Source: Lachnospiraceae bacterium (GTDB lineage: Bacteria > Bacillota > Clostridia > Lachnospirales > Lachnospiraceae). Taken from it: a stretch of DNA of 64,000 bases. The translations under genes and the position numbers were made by a program. The notes beneath the pieces were generated by a model, which was not told where the DNA came from, searched no databases, and saw nothing but the letters and a program-made list of their open reading frames with translations. Shown here piece after piece: positions 41,824-50,221 of the stretch. The stretch's first letter is position 1, and the number at the start of each line of letters is the position of its first letter. The stretch is from assembly GCA_017450065.1 (NCBI GenBank), contig JAFSYI010000085.1, forward strand, positions 156,954-220,953, written 5' to 3'.

Positions 41824-42840
41824 TCAGCGGTTATTCTTTTTCCTGCTGTATACAACTCTGCGTTCTTTTCTTGCTGTTTCTTTCTTTTCGTACTTTTCAT
41901 ATGCGTTTACTATCTTTTGAACCAGCGGATGTCTTACAACATCCTTTGAAGTAAGATAACAAAAGCCTATATCATCTACGTCTTTAAGTACACGTATTGC
42001 AACGTCCAGTCCTGATAGGGCATCCCCCGGAAGATCCTTCTGTGTCTGGTCACCGGTTATGACTACCTTCGAGCCGTAACCTATCCTTGTCAGGAACATC
42101 TTCATCTGTGCCGGAGTGGTATTCTGTGCCTCATCCAGTATTATATATGCGTTATCAAGAGTCCGTCCACGCATATACGCAAGAGGAGCTACCTCTATAA
42201 GTCCCTTCTCCATATTCTTAAGAAAGCTGTCAGCACCCATAATCTGATACAGAGCGTCATACAACGGTCTTAAATACGGATCCACCTTACTCTGAAGATC
42301 TCCGGGAAGGAAACCAAGCTTTTCTCCTGCTTCTATCGCAGGCCTTGTAAGTATTATCCGTGAGACCTCTTCATTCTTAAATGCTGTGATCGCCATTGCC
42401 ATTGCCAGGTATGTCTTGCCGGTTCCGGCTGGTCCCAGACCGAAGACTATCATTTTATCCTTTATTGCGTCTATATATTCCTTCTGGCCGAGAGTCTTGG
42501 GCTTGACCGGTTTACCGTTTATCGTATGGCAGATAAGTTCATCATCCATAGCGGTTACAGCACCGTTCATATTCTCATAAGCCAGCGCTATACAGTAATT
42601 AACATTCTGCTCATTTATCTCACTGCCTTTTTCTGACAACGAGGCAAGCTCCTCAAGCACTGAGATCGCATTATCAACCGCCTGCCTCTCACCCATAACC
42701 TTTATTCTCCCGTCACGTTCAACTATCGTGACATGGAAGGATCTCTCAATTTTCTTAACATGACAGTCAAGCTCACCGAAAACATTGGTCGCATGCTCTG
42801 CTTCCATTGATATTGACTGCTCATATAATCCGTCCTGCAA
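41824..42840 (-). CDS. PhoH family ATPase
   Basis: 338 residues: an N-terminal KH-like region (about 1-100) and a P-loop ATPase core with GLGPAGTGKTYLA, the RPAIEAGEKLGFLPGD block and Walker B ILDEAQNTT. PhoH proteins are cytoplasmic ATPases tied to RNA metabolism and are nearly always next to ybeY. The start codon is TTG (42838-42840) with GGAGGAG about 7 nt upstream. It lies 15 bp after rlmH. Confidence 0.93.
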   Translation of the reverse strand: MQDGLYEQSISMEAEHATNVFGELDCHVKKIERSFHVTIVERDGRIKVMGERQAVDNAISVLEELASLSEKGSEINEQNVNYCIALAYENMNGAVTAMDDELICHTINGKPVKPKTLGQKEYIDAIKDKMIVFGLGPAGTGKTYLAMAMAITAFKNEEVSRIILTRPAIEAGEKLGFLPGDLQSKVDPYLRPLYDALYQIMGADSFLKNMEKGLIEVAPLAYMRGRTLDNAYIILDEAQNTTPAQMKMFLTRIGYGSKVVITGDQTQKDLPGDALSGLDVAIRVLKDVDDIGFCYLTSKDVVRHPLVQKIVNAYEKYEKKETARKERRVVYSRKKNNR

Positions 42841-42855
42841 TTATCTCTCCTCCGT

Positions 42856-43335
42856 TTATTTATGATAAGGTTCGTTATTGTTTATCCGAAAGCTCCTGTA
42901 TATCTGTTCGAGCAGGATCACCCTCATAAGCTGATGAGGGAAGGTCATCTTCGAAAAGCTGAGATGCATATCGGCTCTTTTTATAACATCCTCAGACAGT
43001 CCGAGAGAGCCTCCGATAACAAACTGTATCTTCGAAAATCCCCTCACACCTGTTTCTTCAATCCTTGAGGCCAGCTTTTCGGATGTCAGCTGCTCTCCAT
43101 CGATCTCAAGAGCTATAACATATGCATCCGTCTTTATATTCTTAAGAAGTCTCTCACCCTCGGTTTCCTTAACTTTCTGATCAAGTGCTTCCGACTGTCC
43201 GTCAACCGTCTTTTCGTCCGCGACTTCAGTTATACTGAGCCTGCAGTATCTTGACAGACGCTTGCTGTATTCATCTGTTGCAGCTTTAAGGTATTGCTCC
43301 TTAAGCCTGCCCACACACAGAATATCGATATTCAT
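42856..43335 (-). CDS. rlmH: 23S rRNA (pseudouridine(1915)-N3)-methyltransferase RlmH
   Basis: A 159-residue SPOUT methyltransferase: MNIDILCVGRLKEQY at the N-terminus, the knot region FVIGGSLGLSEDV and the C-terminal LMRVILLEQIYRSFRI that buries SAM. It methylates pseudouridine 1915 in helix 69 of assembled 70S ribosomes. It heads the rlmH-phoH-ybeY group, which joins three ribosome-related genes. Its leader carries a perfect 8-bp hairpin. Confidence 0.96.
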   Translation of the reverse strand: MNIDILCVGRLKEQYLKAATDEYSKRLSRYCRLSITEVADEKTVDGQSEALDQKVKETEGERLLKNIKTDAYVIALEIDGEQLTSEKLASRIEETGVRGFSKIQFVIGGSLGLSEDVIKRADMHLSFSKMTFPHQLMRVILLEQIYRSFRINNNEPYHK

Positions 43336-43361
43336 TTCTTTCCTTTTTCTTTCTCTTCCTT

Positions 43362-43385
43362 TATCGTATCTTCCGGAATACGATA
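43362..43385. other. Hairpin in the rlmH leader
   Basis: TATCGTAT (43362-43369) and ATACGATA (43378-43385) enclose an 8-nt loop, 26 bp before the rlmH start codon. A TATAAT box (43401-43406, minus) lies just upstream, so the hairpin would be in the 5' UTR. No terminator T-run follows. Confidence 0.45.
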
Positions 43386-43412
43386 TCAGCCGTTTTATCC
43401 ATTATATACCGA

Positions 43413-43436
43413 TAGAGGCACCTTTCAGTGCCTCTA
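43413..43436 (-). terminator. Hairpin after nfnB, probable transcript end
   Basis: TAGAGGCAC (43413-43421) and GTGCCTCTA (43428-43436) pair perfectly around 6 nt. It is stable but lacks a T-run, and lies next to the -10 of rlmH, so termination is probable rather than sure. Confidence 0.5.
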
Positions 43437-43512
43437 CCGTTTGACTTATATTACCTCATTTTTTAACTGTTCGGTAAGCTCCATGCTAAATACTTCCGGC
43501 TTATCAGAATCA

Positions 43513-44904
43513 TCAGATGCTCTTAAGATATTCATCTATTCCCTTAGCGGCTGCCTTACCGGCTCCCATCGCAAGAATTACAGTAGCGGCACCCGTAACT
43601 GCGTCTCCGCCTGCATATACGCCTTCCTTGCTTGTCTTACCGAATTCTTCCTCGGCAACGATACATTTCCTTCTGTTTACTTCAAGTCCCTTGGTCGTTG
43701 ATGAAATAAGCGGGTTGGGAGATGTACCGAGTGACATGATGACCGTATCAAGTTCCATCTCAAATTCCGAACCTTCGATCACTACAGGAGATCTTCTTCC
43801 GGATTCATCAGGTTCTCCAAGCTCCATCTTTACACATGTCATTCCTCTGACCCATCCATTCTCATCCACAAGAATTTCGGTGGGATTAGTCAGCAGATTG
43901 AACTTTATTCCTTCCTCCCTGGCATGATGTACTTCTTCAACCCTGGCCGGAAGCTCCTCCTCTGAACGTCTGTAAACAATGGTAACATCCGCGCCAAGCC
44001 TTAATGCTGTTCTTGCGGCATCCATTGCAACGTTACCGCCGCCGACAACAGCAACCTTCTTACCGGGTCTTATGGGAGTATCATAGTTATCATCAAAGGC
44101 CTTCATAAGATTGCTTCTTGTAAGATACTCATTTGCCGAGAATACCCCGTTGGCAGATTCGCCGGGTATTCCCATGAACCTCGGAAGACCTGCACCCGAT
44201 CCGATGAATACAGCATCAAAGCCTTCCTCTTCCATGAGTTCATCTATGGTAGTGGATTTACCGATTATGACATTTGTCTCTATCTTAACTCCGAGAGCCT
44301 TAACATTCTCAATCTCAGCCGCAACCACCTTCTGCTTGGGAAGACGGAACTCGGGAATACCGTAAACAAGTACTCCGCCGGGCTCATGCAATGCTTCAAA
44401 TATTGTTACATCATATCCCATCTTTGCGAGCTCGCCGGCACAGGTAAGACCTGCGGGACCGGAGCCGATAACAGCAACCTTCTTATCCTTCTTCTCTGTA
44501 GGTGCCTCAGGCTTGATACCGTTCTCCCTTGCCCAGTCTGCCACGAATCTTTCAAGCTTTCCTATTGAAACCGGTTCACCCTTAATACCTCTGATACACT
44601 GTCCTTCACACTGGCTTTCCTGCGGGCAGACACGGCCGCATACTGCGGGAAGTGACGAGGCATCCGATATCACACGGCTTGCTTCAGCAAAGTTACCTTC
44701 CTTTACCTGCTGAATAAAGGCAGGTATGTTTATGGCTACGGGACATCCCTGAATACATCTCGCATTCTTGCAGTTAAGGCATCTTGATGCCTCTCCCTGT
44801 GCTTCCTCGGCAGAATATCCGAGACAGACCTCTTCAAAATTGGTGGCCCTCTCCCCGGGATCCTGCTCTTTAATCGGCACTCTTTTTAAAACATCTATTT
44901 CCAT
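43513..44904 (-). CDS. nfnB: NfnB / GltD-like NADPH-dependent FAD subunit of ferredoxin:NADP+ transhydrogenase
   Basis: 463 residues. The N-terminal domain has two cysteine sets for [4Fe-4S] clusters, CLNCKNARCIQGCP (about 42-55) and CGRVCPQESQCEGQC (about 90). An FAD site GSGPAGLTCAGEL and an NADP site VVGGGNVAMDAARTAL follow. Alone it would be called glutamate synthase small subunit, but directly upstream is an FAD/[2Fe-2S] subunit gene, the nfnA-nfnB pair of the electron-bifurcating NADH-dependent ferredoxin:NADP+ oxidoreductase. No glutamate synthase large subunit is nearby. NfnAB makes NADPH for biosynthesis. GAAAGGAG precedes the ATG. Confidence 0.85.
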   Translation of the reverse strand: MEIDVLKRVPIKEQDPGERATNFEEVCLGYSAEEAQGEASRCLNCKNARCIQGCPVAINIPAFIQQVKEGNFAEASRVISDASSLPAVCGRVCPQESQCEGQCIRGIKGEPVSIGKLERFVADWARENGIKPEAPTEKKDKKVAVIGSGPAGLTCAGELAKMGYDVTIFEALHEPGGVLVYGIPEFRLPKQKVVAAEIENVKALGVKIETNVIIGKSTTIDELMEEEGFDAVFIGSGAGLPRFMGIPGESANGVFSANEYLTRSNLMKAFDDNYDTPIRPGKKVAVVGGGNVAMDAARTALRLGADVTIVYRRSEEELPARVEEVHHAREEGIKFNLLTNPTEILVDENGWVRGMTCVKMELGEPDESGRRSPVVIEGSEFEMELDTVIMSLGTSPNPLISSTTKGLEVNRRKCIVAEEEFGKTSKEGVYAGGDAVTGAATVILAMGAGKAAAKGIDEYLKSI

Positions 44905-44959
44905 TGTATGTTTCTCCTTTCATCGAACGCATCACGAATCTGTGTCTCAATCAACGACC

Positions 44960-45838
44960 TTAGCAGTTACCGCAGCCACCGTTGTGTGTGTCGCCTTCCT
45001 GCTCCTTAAGGTAAGCGCGTCCTTCCTCTGTCTTATATAACTGCTGACGTTTCATTGCCTGATCGAAGTCAACCTTATGTCCGTCGAATTCGGGACCGTC
45101 AACACAGGCGAATTTAACCTGTCCGTCAACCGTAACACGGCATGCACCGCACATACCTGTTCCGTCTACCATTATCGGATTAAGGCTTACTACAGTGGGA
45201 AGATCTAGATCCTTTGTAAGAAGACATACGAATTTCATCATGATCATCGGACCTATCGCTATACAGACATCATATTTAATGCCCTGATTCTGTACGAGAT
45301 CCTTGATAACCTCTGTAACCATTCCCTTGCGCTTATATGAACCGTCATCCGTGGTAACATAAAGATTACCTGCAACAGCCTCCATTTCCTTCTCAAGGAT
45401 CAGCAGGTTCTGAGTCTTGGCACCGACGATAACATCGGCAGCTACTCCCTGTTCTTTAAGCCATTTAACCTGTGGATAGACAGGCGCGGTTCCGACACCG
45501 CCCGCAACGAACAGTATCTTTTTCTTCTTAAGCTCATCAACCGGTTCCTTGCACAGCTCTGAGGGCTGTCCGAGAGGACCCACAAAATCTCTGAAGGAAT
45601 CGCCCGCCTTCAGCCCTGCCATACGTTTGGTAGAAGCTCCGACTATCTGGAATACGATAGTAACTGTACCGGCCTCCCTGTTGTAATCACAGATCGTAAG
45701 AGGGATACGTTCACCCTTATCATCGATCTTAACGATCACGAATTGTCCCGGAAGACATGATTTTGCCACTCTTTTGGCTTCAACATCCATAAGATAAATG
45801 TTTTCCGCCAGCATTTCAGCCTTTAAGATTTTATACAT
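44960..45838 (-). CDS. nfnA: NfnA / sulfide dehydrogenase-like FAD and [2Fe-2S] subunit
   Basis: 292 residues of the ferredoxin-NADP reductase fold: an N-terminal FAD domain with RIPLTICDYN, the NAD-binding FVAGGVGTAPVYPQ and, near the C-terminus, DGTGMCGACRV plus FACVDGPEF for a [2Fe-2S] cluster. The last 40 residues are Lys- and Glu-rich and end in Cys/Gly (GGCGNC). With NfnB it forms the bifurcating transhydrogenase. The gene has its own promoter and AGGAGG before the ATG, about 9 nt away. It is followed by nfnB after 55 bp. Confidence 0.87.
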   Translation of the reverse strand: MYKILKAEMLAENIYLMDVEAKRVAKSCLPGQFVIVKIDDKGERIPLTICDYNREAGTVTIVFQIVGASTKRMAGLKAGDSFRDFVGPLGQPSELCKEPVDELKKKKILFVAGGVGTAPVYPQVKWLKEQGVAADVIVGAKTQNLLILEKEMEAVAGNLYVTTDDGSYKRKGMVTEVIKDLVQNQGIKYDVCIAIGPMIMMKFVCLLTKDLDLPTVVSLNPIMVDGTGMCGACRVTVDGQVKFACVDGPEFDGHKVDFDQAMKRQQLYKTEEGRAYLKEQEGDTHNGGCGNC

Positions 45839-45876
45839 CAGACAATTCCTCCTAATATTTTAGTCCATTAATACAT

Positions 45877-45905
45877 AATATATATTTTACAGCTCAAAAT
45901 TGCAA
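45877..45905 (-). promoter_or_regulatory. Promoter of nfnA-nfnB
   Basis: On minus TTGCAA (45900-45905), a 17-bp spacer and TATATT (45877-45882), just after the stop of the zinc-ribbon/TPR gene. No Rex-type operator is evident. Confidence 0.6.
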
Positions 45906-45911
45906 CTGCTT

Positions 45912-47489
45912 TTACAGAACTATGCCGAAATCATAATCACCTTTTTTCTCGTTTCTTGTTATGGTGAATATCTCTCCCGTCTCCGAATCCACCGCATACA
46001 GCGTATTCTGCCTTATCTTTTTTCCGTCGACCGGTGCATATTCTTCTATTATATAATAGCTTCTTCCGTTGGCATAATAACCGTACTTTGCCAGGAATTC
46101 ATGGTCCATCACCGCATGTCCGAGTGCAATCAGTCTTAACTGTACCGCAGCCTGGGCGGTATCTTTATCTACATTCGCTTTTATCGTAAGATTATATTTC
46201 ACGGTAATTATTTCACTGCTCACACCGGAATCGTTTATGATAGCGAATCTGTACTCACTTTTACCCAGCGGCATTGGAATCGGAGGCTCATATTCTCTTG
46301 CATTGCTCAGGGTGGGATCTGTTCCGTCATTTGTATAATATAAGGTGCCTGCCTTGGGATCTGCAGCCTTTATAAGTTTTGGTTCTTTATAATCGCCACT
46401 TTCGGTAAGTATTCGCGGAACCTCCTGCGGAATGATCTTAACCGTATATGTTTTGCTTACTATTTCGCTTGCAACACCTTTTTCGTTAATGTGTACAGCC
46501 GATATTGTTGTCTCGCCTTCATCTATCTTTATCGGCGTAGTATACACCTCTGAATTTTCGTTAGGTTTTTTTCCGTTCAGCGTATAATAGATCTTGCCGG
46601 TCCCGTTGCACATAAGCCTTACCGCCTGTGGTTCAAAATAGCTTCCTGAATCTATACTGAATTCGGGATCGTCACAGACATACTCCGCAAACAGATTTGA
46701 TACTGCCGTACTGTGATTCTGCCGGGACAGATTAATAATTGAATCGATATCTCCCTGTGCTTCATAATTGTGAAGAAGGCGCTCATATATTCCGGCATCC
46801 TGCGGGAAATCCTTCAGCAGTTCATTTAGAACCGCAATGGATTCATCATACTTTTTAAGCGCATAATAAGAATCGGCCAGAAGCAGCTTGGCCTTCTCAT
46901 CGTCCGGCTTGATAGAGATAACATGACGTGCGGTCTTAACAACAGATTCGTAATCCTGCCGCAAGAATTCCTCCTCGGCCTCTGCATACTGTTCATCATA
47001 TGAATAATAAGACCTGATAGTATTTACTATCTTAAAAGTTCCGAAAACCATCAGAAGAATGAAGCATAACGCAGCAGCTGCAAGAATTATCGGTTCCATG
47101 CTTTTTCTTTCTTCAAGCCATGTGTATGCTCTTTTAAGGAGCCCTCTTTCCGTGCTTTCATCTTTACTGAGGGGGGAGTTCTCCCCGGTAGAAACAGATC
47201 CGTCCCGGTCATCATATTTCACGTCATACAGGACATTCCCGACTTCACGAATATCATAAGGCTGTGTATTGCCCATAAGATCAGGTGCTTTGTGGTTACC
47301 ATCCTCTAACTGTGAGTCTTCACCATCACCTACCGAATCGGCTATTATGCCTGCGACCTCAGAGATAGTCTCCTCGATTCCCGCTTCAAGCTCCACTTCA
47401 TAGTCGGGGACCATTATTATTTCTTCACCGCATTTCTGACAGTAAAGATATCCTTCTTTAATTTCAGTTCCGCATTTAGGACATTTCAT
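45912..47489 (-). CDS. Membrane protein with zinc ribbon, TPRs and two chitobiase C-terminal-like repeats
   Basis: 525 residues. The N-terminus is a zinc ribbon (MKCPKCGTEI ... YCQKCGEEI), followed by an acidic linker and one membrane helix (about 135-158). Outside come about three TPR-like units (about 165-270, EFLRQDYESVVKTARHV, YYALKKYDESIAVLNEL) and two CHB_HEX_C-like beta repeats around GKIYYTLNGKKP and GTLYYTNDGTDP. A C-terminal domain of about 100 residues ends the protein. Such a zinc-ribbon/anchor/TPR/beta layout suggests a surface scaffold, but no enzyme is visible and function is unknown. It is followed by nfnA and preceded by folD (16-bp gap). Confidence 0.82.
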   Translation of the reverse strand: MKCPKCGTEIKEGYLYCQKCGEEIIMVPDYEVELEAGIEETISEVAGIIADSVGDGEDSQLEDGNHKAPDLMGNTQPYDIREVGNVLYDVKYDDRDGSVSTGENSPLSKDESTERGLLKRAYTWLEERKSMEPIILAAAALCFILLMVFGTFKIVNTIRSYYSYDEQYAEAEEEFLRQDYESVVKTARHVISIKPDDEKAKLLLADSYYALKKYDESIAVLNELLKDFPQDAGIYERLLHNYEAQGDIDSIINLSRQNHSTAVSNLFAEYVCDDPEFSIDSGSYFEPQAVRLMCNGTGKIYYTLNGKKPNENSEVYTTPIKIDEGETTISAVHINEKGVASEIVSKTYTVKIIPQEVPRILTESGDYKEPKLIKAADPKAGTLYYTNDGTDPTLSNAREYEPPIPMPLGKSEYRFAIINDSGVSSEIITVKYNLTIKANVDKDTAQAAVQLRLIALGHAVMDHEFLAKYGYYANGRSYYIIEEYAPVDGKKIRQNTLYAVDSETGEIFTITRNEKKGDYDFGIVL

Positions 47490-47505
47490 ATAATGATGCT
47501 CTGCC

Positions 47506-48348
47506 TCAATCCTCTTTCAGTGCATTGACGCAATTATACATAAGCATTGCTATCGTCATGGGGCCGACACCGCCCGGAACCGGCGTGATCGCACTGCATT
47601 TATCCTCAACCCTGTCGTAGTCAACATCACCACACAGCTTTCCGTTGTCCATCCTGTGTATTCCAACATCTATTACAACAGCACCATCCTTAACATATTC
47701 TTCTGTTATCATCTTTGGCTTACCTACAGCCACAACAAGGATATCTGCCCTTTTACATACTTCTTTTAAATTCTTTGTCCTTGAATGACATACCGTAACG
47801 GTTCCGTTTGCCTTCAGCAGCATAAGAGCCATCGGCTTACCGACTATATTACTTCTGCCAACAACCACGCACTCCCTGCCTTCTACGGCTATATCCGAAT
47901 ACTCAAGAAGCTTCATAACCCCTGCAGGCGTACAGCTTGCAAAGCCCTTCTCCCCGATGCAGAGCGCACCTACCGACATGGGATGGAAGCCGTCCACATC
48001 CTTTGCGGGCGATATCCTTCTTATTATCGTATCTTCATTTATATGCTTCGGTACGGGCAGCTGACACAGTATTCCTGTAATCTTCGGATCATCATTAAGC
48101 CTGTCAATAAGTGCAAGCAGTTCATCCTCTGTGGTTTCTTCGGGCAGCTCATAGCTTTCCGACCCGATACCTATATAAGCACAGGCCTTCTTCTTGTTAT
48201 TTACATACACGCAGGAAGCCGGATCGTTACCCACCTGAATAACCGCAAGTGACGCTTCCTTACCCTGATCCTTAAGCCTTGCCACTTCATCCTTAAGTTC
48301 ATCCTTAATCCTTGCGGATATTGCCTTACCATCAATTATCTTAGCCAT
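47506..48348 (-). CDS. folD: Bifunctional methylene-THF dehydrogenase/methenyl-THF cyclohydrolase FolD
   Basis: 280 residues with the family blocks AKIIDGKAIS, YVNNKKKACAYIGI (the Lys pair is catalytic), GILCQLPVPKHI, the DVDGFHP loop and VVVGRSNIVGKPMA in the Rossmann domain, and PVPGGVGPMT near the end. It interconverts methylene-, methenyl- and 10-formyl-THF. Two ATGs are adjacent (48351, 48348); AAAGGA gives better spacing for the second. It lies 75 bp after fhs, and the two enzymes catalyse consecutive steps. Confidence 0.96.
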   Translation of the reverse strand: MAKIIDGKAISARIKDELKDEVARLKDQGKEASLAVIQVGNDPASCVYVNNKKKACAYIGIGSESYELPEETTEDELLALIDRLNDDPKITGILCQLPVPKHINEDTIIRRISPAKDVDGFHPMSVGALCIGEKGFASCTPAGVMKLLEYSDIAVEGRECVVVGRSNIVGKPMALMLLKANGTVTVCHSRTKNLKEVCKRADILVVAVGKPKMITEEYVKDGAVVIDVGIHRMDNGKLCGDVDYDRVEDKCSAITPVPGGVGPMTIAMLMYNCVNALKED

Positions 48349-48423
48349 CATTGGATTCCTTTCATATCATCAGAATTTCTTTCACTCAAAACAGAGCTTT
48401 CAAATACCTCTTATTCAAATTGT

Positions 48424-50094
48424 TCAGAACAGACCTGTTATCTTTCCGTCATCATCCACATCGATTTTATATGCCGCAGGATTTTTAGAAAGTCCGGGCA
48501 TTGTCATTATATTTCCCGTAACAACCACAATAAAACCTGCTCCTGCCGACACATAGACTTCTCTTACATTGATCCTGAATCCTTTGGGACGTCCGAGAAG
48601 GGTCTGGTCATCCGATAACGAATACTGTGTCTTTGCTATGCATACCGGAAGACCGCCGTAACCCAGCTTCTTTAATTCATCCAGCTGTTTTTTCGCCTTG
48701 GAAGAGTAATCCACTCCGTCAGCACCGTATATTTTGCCGGCGATAGTCTCTATCTTTTCTTCCGGAGACAGGTCCAGCTCATACAGCGGCTTGAATTCGC
48801 TTGTTTTATGCCAAATTGTGTTAAGGACCTGGCCAGCCAGCTCCTCGCCGCCTTCTCCGCCCTTTTCCCATACTCTTGAAAGAGCAAATGCACAGTCCCT
48901 CTCCTCACAGAAGCTCTTAACGAATTCCGTTTCGGCCTCAGTATCCGTATCAAACGCATTAAGAGTAACTATGACCGGAACTCCGTACTGTTTAAGATTC
49001 TCTATATGTTTTTCCAGATTAACTATTCCTCTTTTCAGGGCGGCAAGATTCTCCTTTGAGAGATTCTCCTTTTTGATCCCGCCATTATACTTAAGAGCTC
49101 TTATGGTTGCAACAAGTACTACCGCATCCGGACTTAATCCCGCATAGCGGCATTTAATGTCGAAGAATTTCTCGGCTCCCAGATCCGCTCCGAAGCCCGC
49201 CTCTGTTATAACATAATCTGCCATCTTAAGTGCGGTCCTTGTTGCTATTACACTGTTACAGCCATGAGCTATATTGGCAAACGGGCCGCCATGCACGAGT
49301 GCCGGCGTATGTTCAAGCGTCTGAATAAGATTCGGCTTTATGGCATCCTTAAGAAGAGCCGCCATTGAACCGACAGCCTTAATATCTTCAGCGGTTACCG
49401 GTTTCCCGTCAAGATCGTATGCAACCACGATCCGTGACAGGCGGTCCTTTAAATCCTTAAGATCGGATGCAAGACAGAGGATAGCCATGATCTCGGAGGC
49501 TACAGTGATCACGAAATGATCTTCTCTTACGAATCCGTCCGTCTTATCCCCGAGACCTACCACAACATTCCGAAGCGCCCTGTCATTAAGATCGAGACAG
49601 CGCTTCCATACGATGGATCTTGTATCTATTCTCAGTTCGTTCCCCTGATGTACATGATTGTCTATCATTGCGGAGAGCAGATTGTTTGCACTGGTTACAG
49701 CATGAAAATCACCTGTAAAATGAAGGTTCAGATCCTCCATCGGAACTACCTGTGAATAACCTCCTCCGGCAGCTCCCCCCTTTATTCCGAAGCACGGTCC
49801 GAGCGAAGGCTCGCGGAGCGCAAGCACAGCCTTCTTGTCCAGCCTTGCAAAAGCCTGCGCAAGTCCTATGCTCGTTGTCGTCTTGCCTTCTCCGGCAGGT
49901 GTGGGATTAATGGCTGTAACAAGTATAAGCTTTCCGTCCCTGTTTCCCTGAATGCTCTTTATATAATTATCCGACAGCTTCGCCTTATACTTTCCGTACA
50001 GCTCCAGGTCGTCCTCATCTATCTGGAGCTTTGCCGCAACCTCCTTTATCGGAAGAAGCTCCGCTTCCTGTGCTATCTCGATATCTGTTTTCAT
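48424..50094 (-). CDS. fhs: Formate--tetrahydrofolate ligase
   Basis: A full-length 556-residue enzyme. The ATP site is [16 protein letters not shown] (about 66-81), with [14 protein letters not shown], the [12 protein letters not shown] formate/folate region and the [14 protein letters not shown] block. It makes 10-formyl-THF from formate, ATP and THF. Fhs and FolD here and the cyclo-ligase at 36 kb give a one-carbon set; acetyl-CoA pathway genes are not present, so acetogenesis is not implied. AAAAAAGGAG precedes the ATG, and a short CCTGA/TCAGG hairpin (50112-50124) precedes the SD. Confidence 0.97.
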   Translation of the reverse strand: MKTDIEIAQEAELLPIKEVAAKLQIDEDDLELYGKYKAKLSDNYIKSIQGNRDGKLILVTAINPTPAGEGKTTTSIGLAQAFARLDKKAVLALREPSLGPCFGIKGGAAGGGYSQVVPMEDLNLHFTGDFHAVTSANNLLSAMIDNHVHQGNELRIDTRSIVWKRCLDLNDRALRNVVVGLGDKTDGFVREDHFVITVASEIMAILCLASDLKDLKDRLSRIVVAYDLDGKPVTAEDIKAVGSMAALLKDAIKPNLIQTLEHTPALVHGGPFANIAHGCNSVIATRTALKMADYVITEAGFGADLGAEKFFDIKCRYAGLSPDAVVLVATIRALKYNGGIKKENLSKENLAALKRGIVNLEKHIENLKQYGVPVIVTLNAFDTDTEAETEFVKSFCEERDCAFALSRVWEKGGEGGEELAGQVLNTIWHKTSEFKPLYELDLSPEEKIETIAGKIYGADGVDYSSKAKKQLDELKKLGYGGLPVCIAKTQYSLSDDQTLLGRPKGFRINVREVYVSAGAGFIVVVTGNIMTMPGLSKNPAAYKIDVDDDGKITGLF

Positions 50095-50137
50095 CTTTTC
50101 TCCTTTTTTACCTGAATGTCAGGAAGTTCATAATTTG

Positions 50138-50174
50138 TAACTATTCAGAACAGCACAAATATTTTAAAATATGA
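50138..50174 (+). repeat. Copy B of the 37-nt intergenic repeat
   Basis: Read on plus, these 37 bases equal the minus-strand reading of 32603-32639 without mismatch. The right inverted arm found in copy A is missing here; instead a CATGC-TT-GCATG hairpin follows (about 50178-50189). The copy lies between the fhs start and the ftsK stop, reading against both genes. Confidence 0.85.
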
Positions 50175-50221
50175 CTCTCATGCTTGCATGAAAGAGGCAT
50201 GTTTTATAAATTTATGTGCTG

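Noticed and set aside
43513-45838. Glutamate synthase subunits
   Set aside because: The larger gene is GltD-like, but there is no large amidotransferase subunit, and the FAD/[2Fe-2S] partner upstream fits NfnAB.
47506-50094. Evidence of acetogenesis (Wood-Ljungdahl cluster)
   Set aside because: Only fhs and folD are present; no methylene-THF reductase, CODH/ACS or corrinoid protein genes are in the window.
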